Shown here piece after piece: positions 1 to 5,513 of a DNA stretch of 8,042 bases. The notes beneath the pieces are model-generated. The model saw only the letters and a program-made list of their open reading frames with translations. It had not been told where the DNA came from and did no database searches. Position 1 is the first letter of the stretch. Every line of letters begins with the position of its first letter. Position numbers and translations under genes: made by a program. This DNA is from Thermogladius sp. (GTDB lineage Archaea > Thermoproteota > Thermoprotei_A > Sulfolobales > Desulfurococcaceae), in NCBI GenBank assembly GCA_009904025.1, contig WYEE01000003.1, positions 1-8,042 on the forward strand, in the 5' to 3' direction.

Positions 1-135
1 ATACATGTGAAACCAAGATACATCGCTCGGCATATTGTACTTCAACGTATAGAGGCCTAGTAGAAGATAGGAGGCTATGCCTAACGCGAACAGAAACCCC
101 CCTACCATCAGCTTCCTACTCTCCAACTTGAACAC
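1..135 (-). CDS. N-terminal part of an unrecognised membrane protein (runs off the window)
   Basis: A minus-strand reading frame is open from a GTG at 135-133 to the window edge, giving 45 codons. The visible protein begins M(V)FKLESRKLMVGG and holds one clear hydrophobic segment at about residues 11-31 (MVGGFLFALGIASYLLLGLY), preceded by basic residues. That fits a membrane anchor or first transmembrane helix with the N-terminus inside. A TATA-like TTATTTGT (read on the minus strand as ACAAATAA, 157-164) lies about 25 bp upstream of the GTG, as expected for a leaderless archaeal mRNA. TTG at 126-124 is an alternative start. I do not recognise the family, and no function can be given from the first 45 residues. 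The gene is divergent from the membrane-protein gene at 481. Confidence 0.55.
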   Translation of the reverse strand, partial: MFKLESRKLMVGGFLFALGIASYLLLGLYTLKYNMPSDVSWFHMY

Positions 136-156
136 CCCAAGTGTTTCCCCAGGCAG

Positions 157-164
157 TTATTTGT
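157..164 (-). promoter_or_regulatory. Possible TATA box for the partial minus-strand membrane gene
   Basis: On the minus strand this reads ACAAATAA. Its centre is about 25 bp from the GTG at 135, the usual archaeal TATA-to-start distance for leaderless transcription. Assigned by spacing and composition only. Confidence 0.35.
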
Positions 165-201
165 AGTTACCTGTGAAAATTTCTAAATACTTTTCTACCT
201 C

Positions 202-310
202 GGGGTTCCCGGGCTTTGTTCGGGTTTTCATAGCATCATTGCCCGGGCTATCAGGGCTCCACTTAACCCGAAAGCCCCTCATCCGCGTTGAAGACAACAA
301 CTCGAACCCC
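202..310. other. GC-rich, potentially folded intergenic block (candidate structured RNA or leader)
   Basis: This block sits in the 345-bp divergent intergenic region and is much more GC-rich than the AT-rich sequence after it. Complementary segments nest into a branched fold. GGGGTTC (202-208) pairs with GAACCCC (304-310). GGGCTTT (211-217) pairs with AAAGCCC (271-277), continued after a 3-nt bulge by CGGGTT (221-226) with AACCCG (265-270). ATAGC (230-234) pairs with GCTAT (247-251). GTTG (287-290) pairs with CAAC (295-298) around a tetraloop. Which strand is transcribed is unclear. TATA-like CTAAATAC at 183-190 would serve the plus strand. TTATTAA near 347-354 (minus) would place the block in a long leader of the gene at 1-135. 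No known RNA family was recognised. Confidence 0.35.
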
Positions 311-366
311 AAAACTCATCATCCACAACAAAGTAGACGCGGAGAGATTAATAAATCTAAGCCGGC

Positions 367-410
367 TAATCACAGCCATCCACAATTAACCACAATTAAA
401 ATTAATCACA
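367..410. repeat. Cluster of short direct repeats in AT-rich promoter-proximal DNA
   Basis: CCACAATTAA occurs twice in exact tandem (380-389 and 390-399). The pair is flanked by two copies of TAATCACA (367-374 and 403-410). The cluster ends about 40 bp upstream of the TATA box of the gene at 481, a position suited to a regulator binding site. No regulator is recognised, and low sequence complexity could produce such repeats by chance. Confidence 0.4.
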
Positions 411-448
411 ATCGGTCAAAGGCTGAGTTTATTAGTGGAGACCGGGAA

Positions 449-456
449 TTTAAAAA
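449..456 (+). promoter_or_regulatory. TATA box of the gene at 481
   Basis: TTTAAAAA is centred about 28 bp before the ATG at 481 and preceded by purine-rich GGGAA, as in a BRE/TATA pair. The expected transcription start falls at or just before the ATG, so the mRNA is probably leaderless. No convincing GGTG-type ribosome site precedes the ATG. Confidence 0.6.
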
Positions 457-480
457 CCTGATAGTTACATGGGGGTTTAA

Positions 481-879
481 ATGCCCAGGAAAACCCTGAG
501 GTACAAGGGTTTCCTCACGTACGAGCTTGACTACGATTACCTGGCTGAGAAGACGCTGGCTATTATAACAGTGGTCTCCATAATCGTGATAGCTGTGATA
601 ATATCAAACTGGCCCTACTTGATTGTAGTTTACGGTGCGCAGGTCATCCAGTCCGGGTTGGGCCCTATAGCCTACGCGCTCCTATACACTATTCTCACAG
701 CCTTCCTAGTGGCTGTAGGAGCCATAGCACCACATTTCACGGAGTCGATTAGGCCGAAGGGCTTCAAGAAGATAACCGAGAAGAGGAGGCTTGAAATAAA
801 CTTCTACGTTATGGTGAGCCTACTAGCCCTGGTCTCGGTGACGGTTCTAGCACTCAGCTTCCAGTACCTGCCTTCTTAA
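481..879 (+). CDS. Uncharacterised three-helix membrane protein
   Basis: The 132-residue protein has a basic N-terminus (MPRKTLRYKG) and three hydrophobic segments at about residues 25-43, 62-84 and 107-127. A strongly basic loop (residues 91-103, with KGFKK and EKRR) lies between the second and third. By the positive-inside rule the N-terminus and this loop face the cytoplasm and the C-terminus faces outside. There is no signal-peptidase site, cofactor motif or catalytic signature, and I do not recognise the family. The ATG is supported by a TATA box about 28 bp upstream. The gene is on its own on the plus strand, divergent from the membrane gene at 1-135. Its last 26 bp overlap the end of the convergent gins51-like gene. 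It is expected to be real because of its clean hydrophobic pattern and promoter. The function is unknown. Confidence 0.8.
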   Translation: MPRKTLRYKGFLTYELDYDYLAEKTLAIITVVSIIVIAVIISNWPYLIVVYGAQVIQSGLGPIAYALLYTILTAFLVAVGAIAPHFTESIRPKGFKKITEKRRLEINFYVMVSLLALVSVTVLALSFQYLPS

Positions 880-1360
880 GACTCACCACATAAGTGTAAA
901 TAGGCCTTGCTACAAGTGTGACGCACGCCCTCAAATAGTATAAGACGGCGTCTTCAACGGCGACTAGGGCTACATCACCCTTCTTCAATTCCTCGCAAGC
1001 CCTTGTCGCATACACGATAACCCTGTTGTTCTGGATAACCAGCGAACCCGAGTAAAGGAGGGCTAGAAACTCCTTCAGCCTACCCACTAGTTCAAGGATG
1101 CTCTTATCGAAGCTGTCTCCAGGTATCTCGGCGCCCATAGAAGCCTTCATCACCCTAAACTCGGCTAGAAACCTAGCATCTTCTACCACTCTCTTCAAAA
1201 GCCCGAGGAGAAAATCTCTCTCCTCCCCGCCGACGTTCAACCCGGCTTGAAGGCTGCTCTCCAATCCCCGGATTATATCCTCTAGCCTGAAGCCTTGGAT
1301 GGATTGGATTTTACTGGACCAAATCTCCTCGCGTATCATCCTTACAATAGGGCTGCTCAT
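854..1360 (-). CDS. gins51: GINS complex subunit, Gins51/Gins15 type (probable)
   Basis: The 168-residue protein is likely an archaeal GINS subunit, part of the replicative helicase assembly (MCM, GINS and a Cdc45/RecJ-like protein) at the replication fork. The first ~110 residues are mostly helical, including EERDFLLGLLKRVVEDARFL and a helix near residues 84-103, matching the GINS A domain. The last ~60 (VIQNNRVIVYATRACEELKK, then GDVALVAVEDAVLYYLRACV) look like the small beta-rich B domain. An A-then-B order is the Gins51 arrangement. Sequence similarity in this family is weak, so the call leans on context: its ATG overlaps the priS stop as ATGA, and a GINS gene next to priS is, from memory, the arrangement in Sulfolobus. 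The usual LP before the C-terminal helix is not conserved (LVAVEDA). Its 3' end overlaps the convergent membrane gene. Confidence 0.72.
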   Translation of the reverse strand: MSSPIVRMIREEIWSSKIQSIQGFRLEDIIRGLESSLQAGLNVGGEERDFLLGLLKRVVEDARFLAEFRVMKASMGAEIPGDSFDKSILELVGRLKEFLALLYSGSLVIQNNRVIVYATRACEELKKGDVALVAVEDAVLYYLRACVTLVARPIYTYVVSLKKAGTGS

Positions 1361-2532
1361 ACCTCTGGTTCAACCCCTTTATCCGTGATGAAATTAGCCA
1401 GCTTCCTCAATATTAAGTAGAGGGCGTATGGTGCTTCAAGCTCAAGTCTCATTCCTTTCTTCAAATCAAGCTTAGCGTCGAGGACTCTCAGACCCGTGAA
1501 TGTAATCGAAGGAGTCACAACTATTTTGCCAGACCAAGCGTGGAATTCTCTCAACTCAAATTCGTCTCTCATAGAATCGCTTACTTCAGCAACCTTCAAA
1601 CCAGCCTTCCCGTTAATACTGTTCTCAAACCTCGATAACCTGGTGACATCTGCTGTCACCACTTTATCAACGCCGACACACACCTGGCTAAGCAACTGGC
1701 TTAGGTATTCTGCTGGAATCCTATACAACCTCTCTCTATCCGCAACCCTCTTATAAGAGGGGTGTGAGAGCCCGAGGGGCTCTAGCTCTTCTACAACACC
1801 CATCTCTAACGCTCGTTTTAGAACCCTAGCCCTTACACCTCTCTCATTGCCAGTTAAGTAAACGAAACGGGCTCTACCAAATGTCTGCGCTGGGAATACT
1901 CTCTCAGCATCCATCCCCTCGCATGACACGTAGTCTGCTATAAACGCCCTCGCCTCTCTCGTTAAATCCAAAGCAGATTCGTCTGAGACCCGTATGTGGA
2001 ACCCCCTGTTCCCGGAAAAGTATACCTTAACCTCCCGGAAGCCAAGATCCTCCTCCAGAATCTCCTTTAACTTGAAAGCCTCTTCAACCCCTTTTTTAAA
2101 GCATTCTGGTTCGATAATGCTTAACGACACAGGCTTCCCTCCTGAAGGACACTCCCCAACACCCCCCTCCACAGCCAGGTCGTCTTCAACACAAAACCCT
2201 ATTTCCCGCCCGCAACCCGGCAGGTGATCTACATCTATATCAAAGATTAGTTCCGAACCCCGCCAACCCTTCGAACTCATATTTTCCGCAGAGGGGTCTT
2301 CGTACAGTGCAGACGAGTAATATAAGTGTAGTGGCGTCTTCTCACCGAGGATATAGGAGTATAATTGGGCCATAGACGTGAAGTTCAAGTGCCTTATATA
2401 GGCCTCGCTCTCTAAGTCGACGACGGCTATCTCCCTCGAGTGCAAGCTCACAGGCTCTACCAGGGGTCTTTTACTGTAGTATAGTCTCAGCACCCTCCGC
2501 AAGAACTGCTTATTCGAGTCTCGGCGAGACAT
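1357..2532 (-). CDS. priS: DNA primase catalytic (small) subunit PriS
   Basis: This protein makes RNA/DNA primers with PriL at the replication fork and belongs to the archaeo-eukaryotic primase superfamily. The 391-residue length is in the family range. The metal-binding motif FDIDVDH lies at residues 97-103 (catalytic D98 and D100), the nucleotide-binding motif SGNRGFHI at 173-180, and the probable third acidic residue is D295 in TADVTRLSR. Cysteines 107, 114 and 128 after the DxD motif could form the small zinc knuckle common in archaeal PriS, but their spacing is unusual. The ATG at 2532 lies inside the end of the clamp gene (23-nt overlap), and the stop overlaps the next ATG as ATGA. PriS is therefore likely translated together with PCNA and GINS. 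The large subunit PriL is not in this window. Confidence 0.97.
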   Translation of the reverse strand: MSRRDSNKQFLRRVLRLYYSKRPLVEPVSLHSREIAVVDLESEAYIRHLNFTSMAQLYSYILGEKTPLHLYYSSALYEDPSAENMSSKGWRGSELIFDIDVDHLPGCGREIGFCVEDDLAVEGGVGECPSGGKPVSLSIIEPECFKKGVEEAFKLKEILEEDLGFREVKVYFSGNRGFHIRVSDESALDLTREARAFIADYVSCEGMDAERVFPAQTFGRARFVYLTGNERGVRARVLKRALEMGVVEELEPLGLSHPSYKRVADRERLYRIPAEYLSQLLSQVCVGVDKVVTADVTRLSRFENSINGKAGLKVAEVSDSMRDEFELREFHAWSGKIVVTPSITFTGLRVLDAKLDLKKGMRLELEAPYALYLILRKLANFITDKGVEPEV

Positions 2533-3259
2533 AGAATGTTAGCCTTCCACCCTGGGATATGTCGAAGACAAGCTTCAGCGGTATGTTAGAGCCGTAGCTA
2601 AGGGTTAAACCCTCGGCTACAGGGGACACGCGGGCTATCTCGGCAAGGTACTCGATGCTATAGCTTGCCTTGGAATCGCTGTTAACAGTGTACTCCAGCA
2701 ACGACCCGTCTTCAAGCGATAACTCCACCCTGGCTTCAGCTATATCGCTCGCTGAGGAGAGCACGAGCTTACTTGACCCTGCCCCCGACTCTAATGAAAC
2801 AACATCGCCGACAACCTCAAGCTCCTCCAGGACATCCTCGAAGATCGCTGGCTGTATCCTCGCTACCACCGGGAACTCGAGCGATATCTCGGAAGCCTCC
2901 TCTACACCCGACACCTCGATGTTGGGCAGGATGAAAGTCCTATTACCGTGCCCGTGGAATGAGACCCCAAGCCTCCCACCCTCGAGAGTCTCCAAGAGGA
3001 GTTCATCCCCTTTTGAGGCAAGCCTCATGATCTTGGCGAAATCTTCAAAGTTAACCCCGAATCTCTCCTCAGCTCCAACCTCGTACTCTAGGAATGCTTC
3101 TTTAGGTATAAACAGGTCTACTAAAGCGGTATTAGTCGAGTCCAAAGCCCTCAGCTTCAACCCAGTGGAATCGGCCTTGAAAACGCCCTCCTCTATTATC
3201 TTAGATATAGACGCCACGATGTACCTCCATATACCGGCGTTAGAGAACTTCATTCTCAA
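2510..3259 (-). CDS. pcn: DNA polymerase sliding clamp (PCNA)
   Basis: This is the ring-shaped processivity clamp that tethers DNA polymerase, FEN1, ligase and others to DNA. The 249-residue length and the two-fold repeated clamp architecture fit. Recognisable family segments are GLKLRALDSTNTALVDLFIP in the first half and the end IPLKLVFDISQGGRLTFYVS. The start is ambiguous. TTG at 3259 has GGTGG (3268-3272) 8 nt upstream, and its MRMKFSNAG N-terminus matches the usual length. ATG at 3253 is 14 nt from that site. Crenarchaea often carry three clamp paralogs forming a heterotrimer, and the paralog here cannot be decided. It follows an 80-bp gap with its own probable promoter and heads the PCNA-PriS-GINS replication module, overlapping priS by 23 nt. 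Confidence 0.95.
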   Translation of the reverse strand: MRMKFSNAGIWRYIVASISKIIEEGVFKADSTGLKLRALDSTNTALVDLFIPKEAFLEYEVGAEERFGVNFEDFAKIMRLASKGDELLLETLEGGRLGVSFHGHGNRTFILPNIEVSGVEEASEISLEFPVVARIQPAIFEDVLEELEVVGDVVSLESGAGSSKLVLSSASDIAEARVELSLEDGSLLEYTVNSDSKASYSIEYLAEIARVSPVAEGLTLSYGSNIPLKLVFDISQGGRLTFYVSPRLE

Positions 3260-3302
3260 CTCTCAAACCACCCTTTCTCAGTATAGGAAATAGCTTGTTT
3301 TA

Positions 3303-3310
3303 GAATAAAA
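3303..3310 (-). promoter_or_regulatory. Probable TATA box for pcn-priS-gins51
   Basis: On the minus strand this reads TTTTATTC, in the only gap (3260-3339) between tfs and pcn. Expected initiation about 25 bp downstream, near 3280, leaves a short leader containing the GGTGG ribosome site at 3268-3272. Read-through from tfs is also possible, as no clear terminator is seen in the gap. Confidence 0.45.
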
Positions 3311-3339
3311 TTCTTGGGGTCGCCGAGAAAGCCGGGTTG

Positions 3340-3684
3340 CTACTCATACTCCCTCCAGACGTGGCCGCACCTCCTACACTTGTAGAACCTCGTAGGGGGC
3401 TCATCTGCAGCCCTCGTCTGTACAACCCAGTAGTAGGCTTCATGATACCCGCATTTCGGGCAGGTTACTTCCCTTGTTATAGGTAGGTTAGCTTCGTCTC
3501 CCTCTTTCAACACGAGGGTCTTCTCTTTCTCGGAGTGCCCTATTTTAACTCTAATACCGTACCCTCTCAAATCCTCCTCCGTAGCCTTCACCTTGTACCC
3601 GCATCTCGCGCACACAAGGTAGTAGACGCCTCCCTCGTTAACAGGTTTCATTAAGCCCCCGCATCGCGGGCAGAACCTCGGCAT
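3340..3684 (-). CDS. tfs: Transcription factor S (TFIIS/Rpb9-like RNA cleavage factor)
   Basis: TFS rescues backtracked RNA polymerase by stimulating cleavage of the nascent RNA. The 114-residue protein has the full two-ribbon layout: an N-terminal zinc ribbon (C5, C8, C25, C28), a linker, and a C-terminal ribbon (C75, C78, C103, C106). The catalytic acidic pair D94-E95 lies in RAADEPPTRF, the archaeal version of the TFIIS signature, so it is expected to be cleavage-active rather than an inhibitory paralog. The ATG at 3684 is preceded by GGTGA six nt upstream, and this site overlaps the TGA of the gene before it. It is the last gene of the upstream array. Confidence 0.96.
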   Translation of the reverse strand: MPRFCPRCGGLMKPVNEGGVYYLVCARCGYKVKATEEDLRGYGIRVKIGHSEKEKTLVLKEGDEANLPITREVTCPKCGYHEAYYWVVQTRAADEPPTRFYKCRRCGHVWREYE

Positions 3685-3690
3685 GGAGTC

Positions 3691-4040
3691 TCACCGGGAA
3701 ACCACTATATCTAAGGCATCTACCCCGCCGAGACCTATATACTTGAGAAGACTCGACACAAGCCTTATAAAACTACAGTATTCCTCTTTAAGCAGTTGGA
3801 AACTAGAGCCCTCGATAACTTTCAAACCGAGCCAAGCATAGTCGTATTTAGATCCATCGCAGTTAACTAGGAACGAGAGCTCATTGTACGTGGATAAGCT
3901 TTTAACAACTTCACCCAGGCTGAACGTGTCATCGTATGCGTGGGCTAGCTTTAGTTCTTCTAAAAATTTCCCCTGTAAACCGCTAGGGCAATCACGTTGT
4001 CTCGCACCGAAAGAACAAGAATCCTGGACTCTCTCTTCAT
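3691..4040 (-). CDS. Unrecognised small protein read across a -1 frameshift (rpoL-tfs gene)
   Basis: Two adjoining frames together give one coherent protein of about 116 residues. Frame A starts at ATG 4040, overlapping the rpoL stop as ATGA, with GAGGAG just upstream. It encodes 26 residues (MKRESRILVLSVRDN, then VIALAVYRGNF) and ends at TAG 3962-3960. The -1 frame continues LEELKLAHAYDDTFSLGEVV and runs 90 codons to TGA 3693-3691, six nt before tfs. The -1 frame is open upstream but has no ATG, GTG or TTG before its last third, and its upstream translation (cysteine- and arginine-rich) looks non-coding. The alternating hydrophobic N-terminus suggests a beta hairpin. No family is recognised. 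It may be a programmed frameshift gene, a young pseudogene, or a one-base error in a run of five Ts. Confidence 0.6.
3963..3969 (-). promoter_or_regulatory. Candidate -1 ribosomal slippery heptamer A AAT TTT
   Basis: Read on the minus strand, the zero-frame codons are GGA AAT TTT TAG. The heptamer A AAT TTT fits the X XXY YYZ rule. After slipping one base back, the A-site tRNA re-pairs perfectly with TTT and the next codon is TTA (Leu), with the stop bypassed. A TAG directly after the heptamer is a feature known to favour slippage. TTTTAG and CTAAAG around an AAGAA loop could form a weak hairpin there, but it overlaps the slip site. No strong downstream stimulator is obvious. Confidence 0.45.
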
Positions 4041-4312
4041 ACCTTCTCCTCTATAAGACTCTTGAAAACCTTGATCTCCTCTACGAGTCTATCGATTACG
4101 TCGACGAGTATTTTCAACGGATCCTCTCCCTGCTTTGCGACTAATGTTATCTCCATTCTATCCTGCAGGGGATGCGGGATCCTATAAGAGCTGTACTCAA
4201 CCCTCGGGTCAAGCAACGCTTCTTTAGCTATTAGATTACCCAGCGTGTGGTCTTCACCTAAAACCTCGATGATAAGCTCGCTGCCCTCTTTCTTCAAAAC
4301 TTTTACTTCCAC
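4037..4312 (-). CDS. rpoL: RNA polymerase subunit Rpo11 (RpoL)
   Basis: This is the small assembly subunit that pairs with Rpo3 to form the alpha-like platform of archaeal RNA polymerase. The family hallmark GEDHTLGNLI is present near the start, followed by YRIPHPLQDRMEI and a long C-terminal helix. I choose GTG 4312. The resulting N-terminus MEVKVLKKEG aligns with the usual family start, and GGTGAT (4321-4316) is then a ribosome site 4 nt upstream. ATG 4318 or GTG 4321 would add two or three residues, but the GGTG would then touch or overlap the start codon. It sits between the DUF2067-type gene and the frameshifted gene, whose ATG overlaps its stop. Confidence 0.94.
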   Translation of the reverse strand: MEVKVLKKEGSELIIEVLGEDHTLGNLIAKEALLDPRVEYSSYRIPHPLQDRMEITLVAKQGEDPLKILVDVIDRLVEEIKVFKSLIEEKV

Positions 4313-4326
4313 AACCATCACCAGGA

Positions 4327-4947
4327 CTAGCCACTACTATACTTAACTTTCTTTAAAAAATCATCCACACCCTGAAGCCACTCAATGTTCAAGGTGATGA
4401 AGCCATTCTCATCCCTCTTCAAGTGCGCCGCCTCGATACCTCTCCCGATTACCTCTTCCACCGGGAGGCTGGTTAACACGCTTATGGTGAGGAGGTAATA
4501 TTTAGTGGACAAACCCCTTATCTCACCTGGGATGGATCTTGCGACCTCGGCTATCCTACTCGATATCGAATACACTATCTGCCTGCTCGCGTTAGTCCTA
4601 ATTTTGTCTCCCTCACCGCTTAAAACAGCTGTAAACCCCTGTCTCCTCAAAACCTCCGCTAGGACACGCGGCGGGAAAGTCGAGCCTATATCTTTGAACA
4701 CGGCGTTGACATCGTAGACAAAAACGCCTTTCTCAACCTTAGGCGACCCCGCGAGCATGCTTTTAATTTTATTCCACGCTTTCTTAATCTCGGATTCATA
4801 CCCGTAGAATTCTACGGTTACGAAACCACCTTGTATTGTAACACTATACTCCCCTGCAATAGAGATGCCGTCGCTGATTCTTTCTGCAAGTTTCTCACAT
4901 GGCTCGTCTACGCATTTCACTCTGAATCTTCTCTTGACTAAGGGCAT
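4327..4947 (-). CDS. DUF2067-type conserved archaeal protein, function unknown
   Basis: The protein is 206 residues from ATG 4947. That ATG shares one base with the csl4 stop (TAATG) and has GGTG five nt upstream. A longer frame from 5007 would run backwards into csl4 and is unlikely. Residues 1-70 (from MPLVKRRFRVKCVDEP) read as strand-helix-two strands-helix, similar in outline to KH-like or other small RNA-binding folds. The middle (TFPPRVLAEVLRRQGFTAVL, then GDKIRTNASRQ) is helical and basic. I recognise it as resembling the archaeal DUF2067 family, from memory. Its place between an exosome subunit and an RNA polymerase subunit suggests a role in RNA metabolism, but that is inference. Confidence 0.8.
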   Translation of the reverse strand: MPLVKRRFRVKCVDEPCEKLAERISDGISIAGEYSVTIQGGFVTVEFYGYESEIKKAWNKIKSMLAGSPKVEKGVFVYDVNAVFKDIGSTFPPRVLAEVLRRQGFTAVLSGEGDKIRTNASRQIVYSISSRIAEVARSIPGEIRGLSTKYYLLTISVLTSLPVEEVIGRGIEAAHLKRDENGFITLNIEWLQGVDDFLKKVKYSSG

Positions 4948-5513
4948 TATTGCACCTTTGTCAAAATGTATGTTGAGGCAACCTTCCTCTTGTTCACTTG
5001 CCCACATAAGCTACATACAAGCCTCCCGTTCTCGTACAGGAGTTCTCCCCCGCAGTAGTTGCACCTAGCATACACGACCCCTAAATGAGGCTCCTTGATC
5101 GAGAGCTGGTACACCCCCTTCCCGCCTACCACCTTGGCTCTCACCACATCGCTTAACCTGACGACATCGTACATCGACTCAACGTATGTTTGACTGGCCT
5201 GCGATATGTGTAGCACACCGACCGCGTTAACCGGCTTAACAGCCCTCCTATTTTCAACCCAGTATATTCTTACGAAGGCTAGGTCTTCGTTCATGTACTC
5301 TACTATCCCTTCGACGACATCCCCGCTTTTGAGAGTGAGGTACTTGTTCACAGCGGGTTTCACCGCTGCGGTTTTCTTGTATCTATCGATGAGAGCCAAG
5401 CCCAGTACGCAGCTCCTCAAGTAGCCCCTCTCGTCCTCGTAGACACCGCTACCTGGTAGAAACTCTTCGGACACCCCCAGGATGTCTCCCGGTGTAACCC
5501 TCTCGCTACTCAC
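4947..5513 (-). CDS. csl4: Exosome RNA-binding subunit Csl4
   Basis: Csl4 is a cap protein of the archaeal RNA exosome. It sits on the Rrp41-Rrp42 ring, where it feeds RNA into the degradation chamber and can recruit DnaG. The 188-residue protein shows the standard three parts: an N-terminal domain beginning TPGDILGVSEEFLPGSGVYE, an S1 RNA-binding domain at about 62-141 (GDVVEGIVEYMNEDLAFVRI, GVLHISQAS), and a C-terminal zinc ribbon with C151, C154, C167 and C170. The start is GTG 5513. It overlaps the stop of the methyltransferase gene as GTGA, with GAGGGGG upstream. The Rrp4-Rrp41-Rrp42 genes are not in this window. Confidence 0.95.
   Translation of the reverse strand: MSSERVTPGDILGVSEEFLPGSGVYEDERGYLRSCVLGLALIDRYKKTAAVKPAVNKYLTLKSGDVVEGIVEYMNEDLAFVRIYWVENRRAVKPVNAVGVLHISQASQTYVESMYDVVRLSDVVRAKVVGGKGVYQLSIKEPHLGVVYARCNYCGGELLYENGRLVCSLCGQVNKRKVASTYILTKVQ

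Noticed and set aside
248..323. A possible C/D-box sRNA on the minus strand (ATGATGA at 317-323, ATGA-like C' and CTGA further on)
   Set aside because: There is no D' box, the spacing is far from the roughly 12-nt archaeal guide spacing, and no terminal stem brackets the boxes. The C-box match alone is not enough.
173..499. A plus-strand open frame of 108 codons through the first intergenic region
   Set aside because: Its translation is low-complexity, without a fold-like pattern. It crosses the GC-rich folded block, the repeats and the promoter of the gene at 481, and overlaps that gene in another frame. No ribosome site or TATA box fits it.
1385..1391. GTGATGA resembling a C box on the plus strand
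   Set aside because: It lies in the priS coding region opposite the conserved reading frame, with no D box at a suitable distance.
2670..3293. A 207-codon plus-strand frame opposite pcn
   Set aside because: It is an antisense shadow of the clamp gene: serine/threonine-rich translation, no promoter, and the minus strand has unmistakable PCNA sequence.
3884..4144. An 86-codon plus-strand frame opposite the rpoL end and the frameshifted gene
   Set aside because: It is a shadow that runs into the well-supported rpoL coding sequence on the other strand, with no start signals and non-protein-like composition.
4327..5007. A longer DUF2067-type protein starting at 5007
   Set aside because: The extra 20 residues lie within the csl4 zinc-ribbon coding region in another frame. 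The ATG at 4947 has a GGTG site and a TAATG overlap with the csl4 stop.
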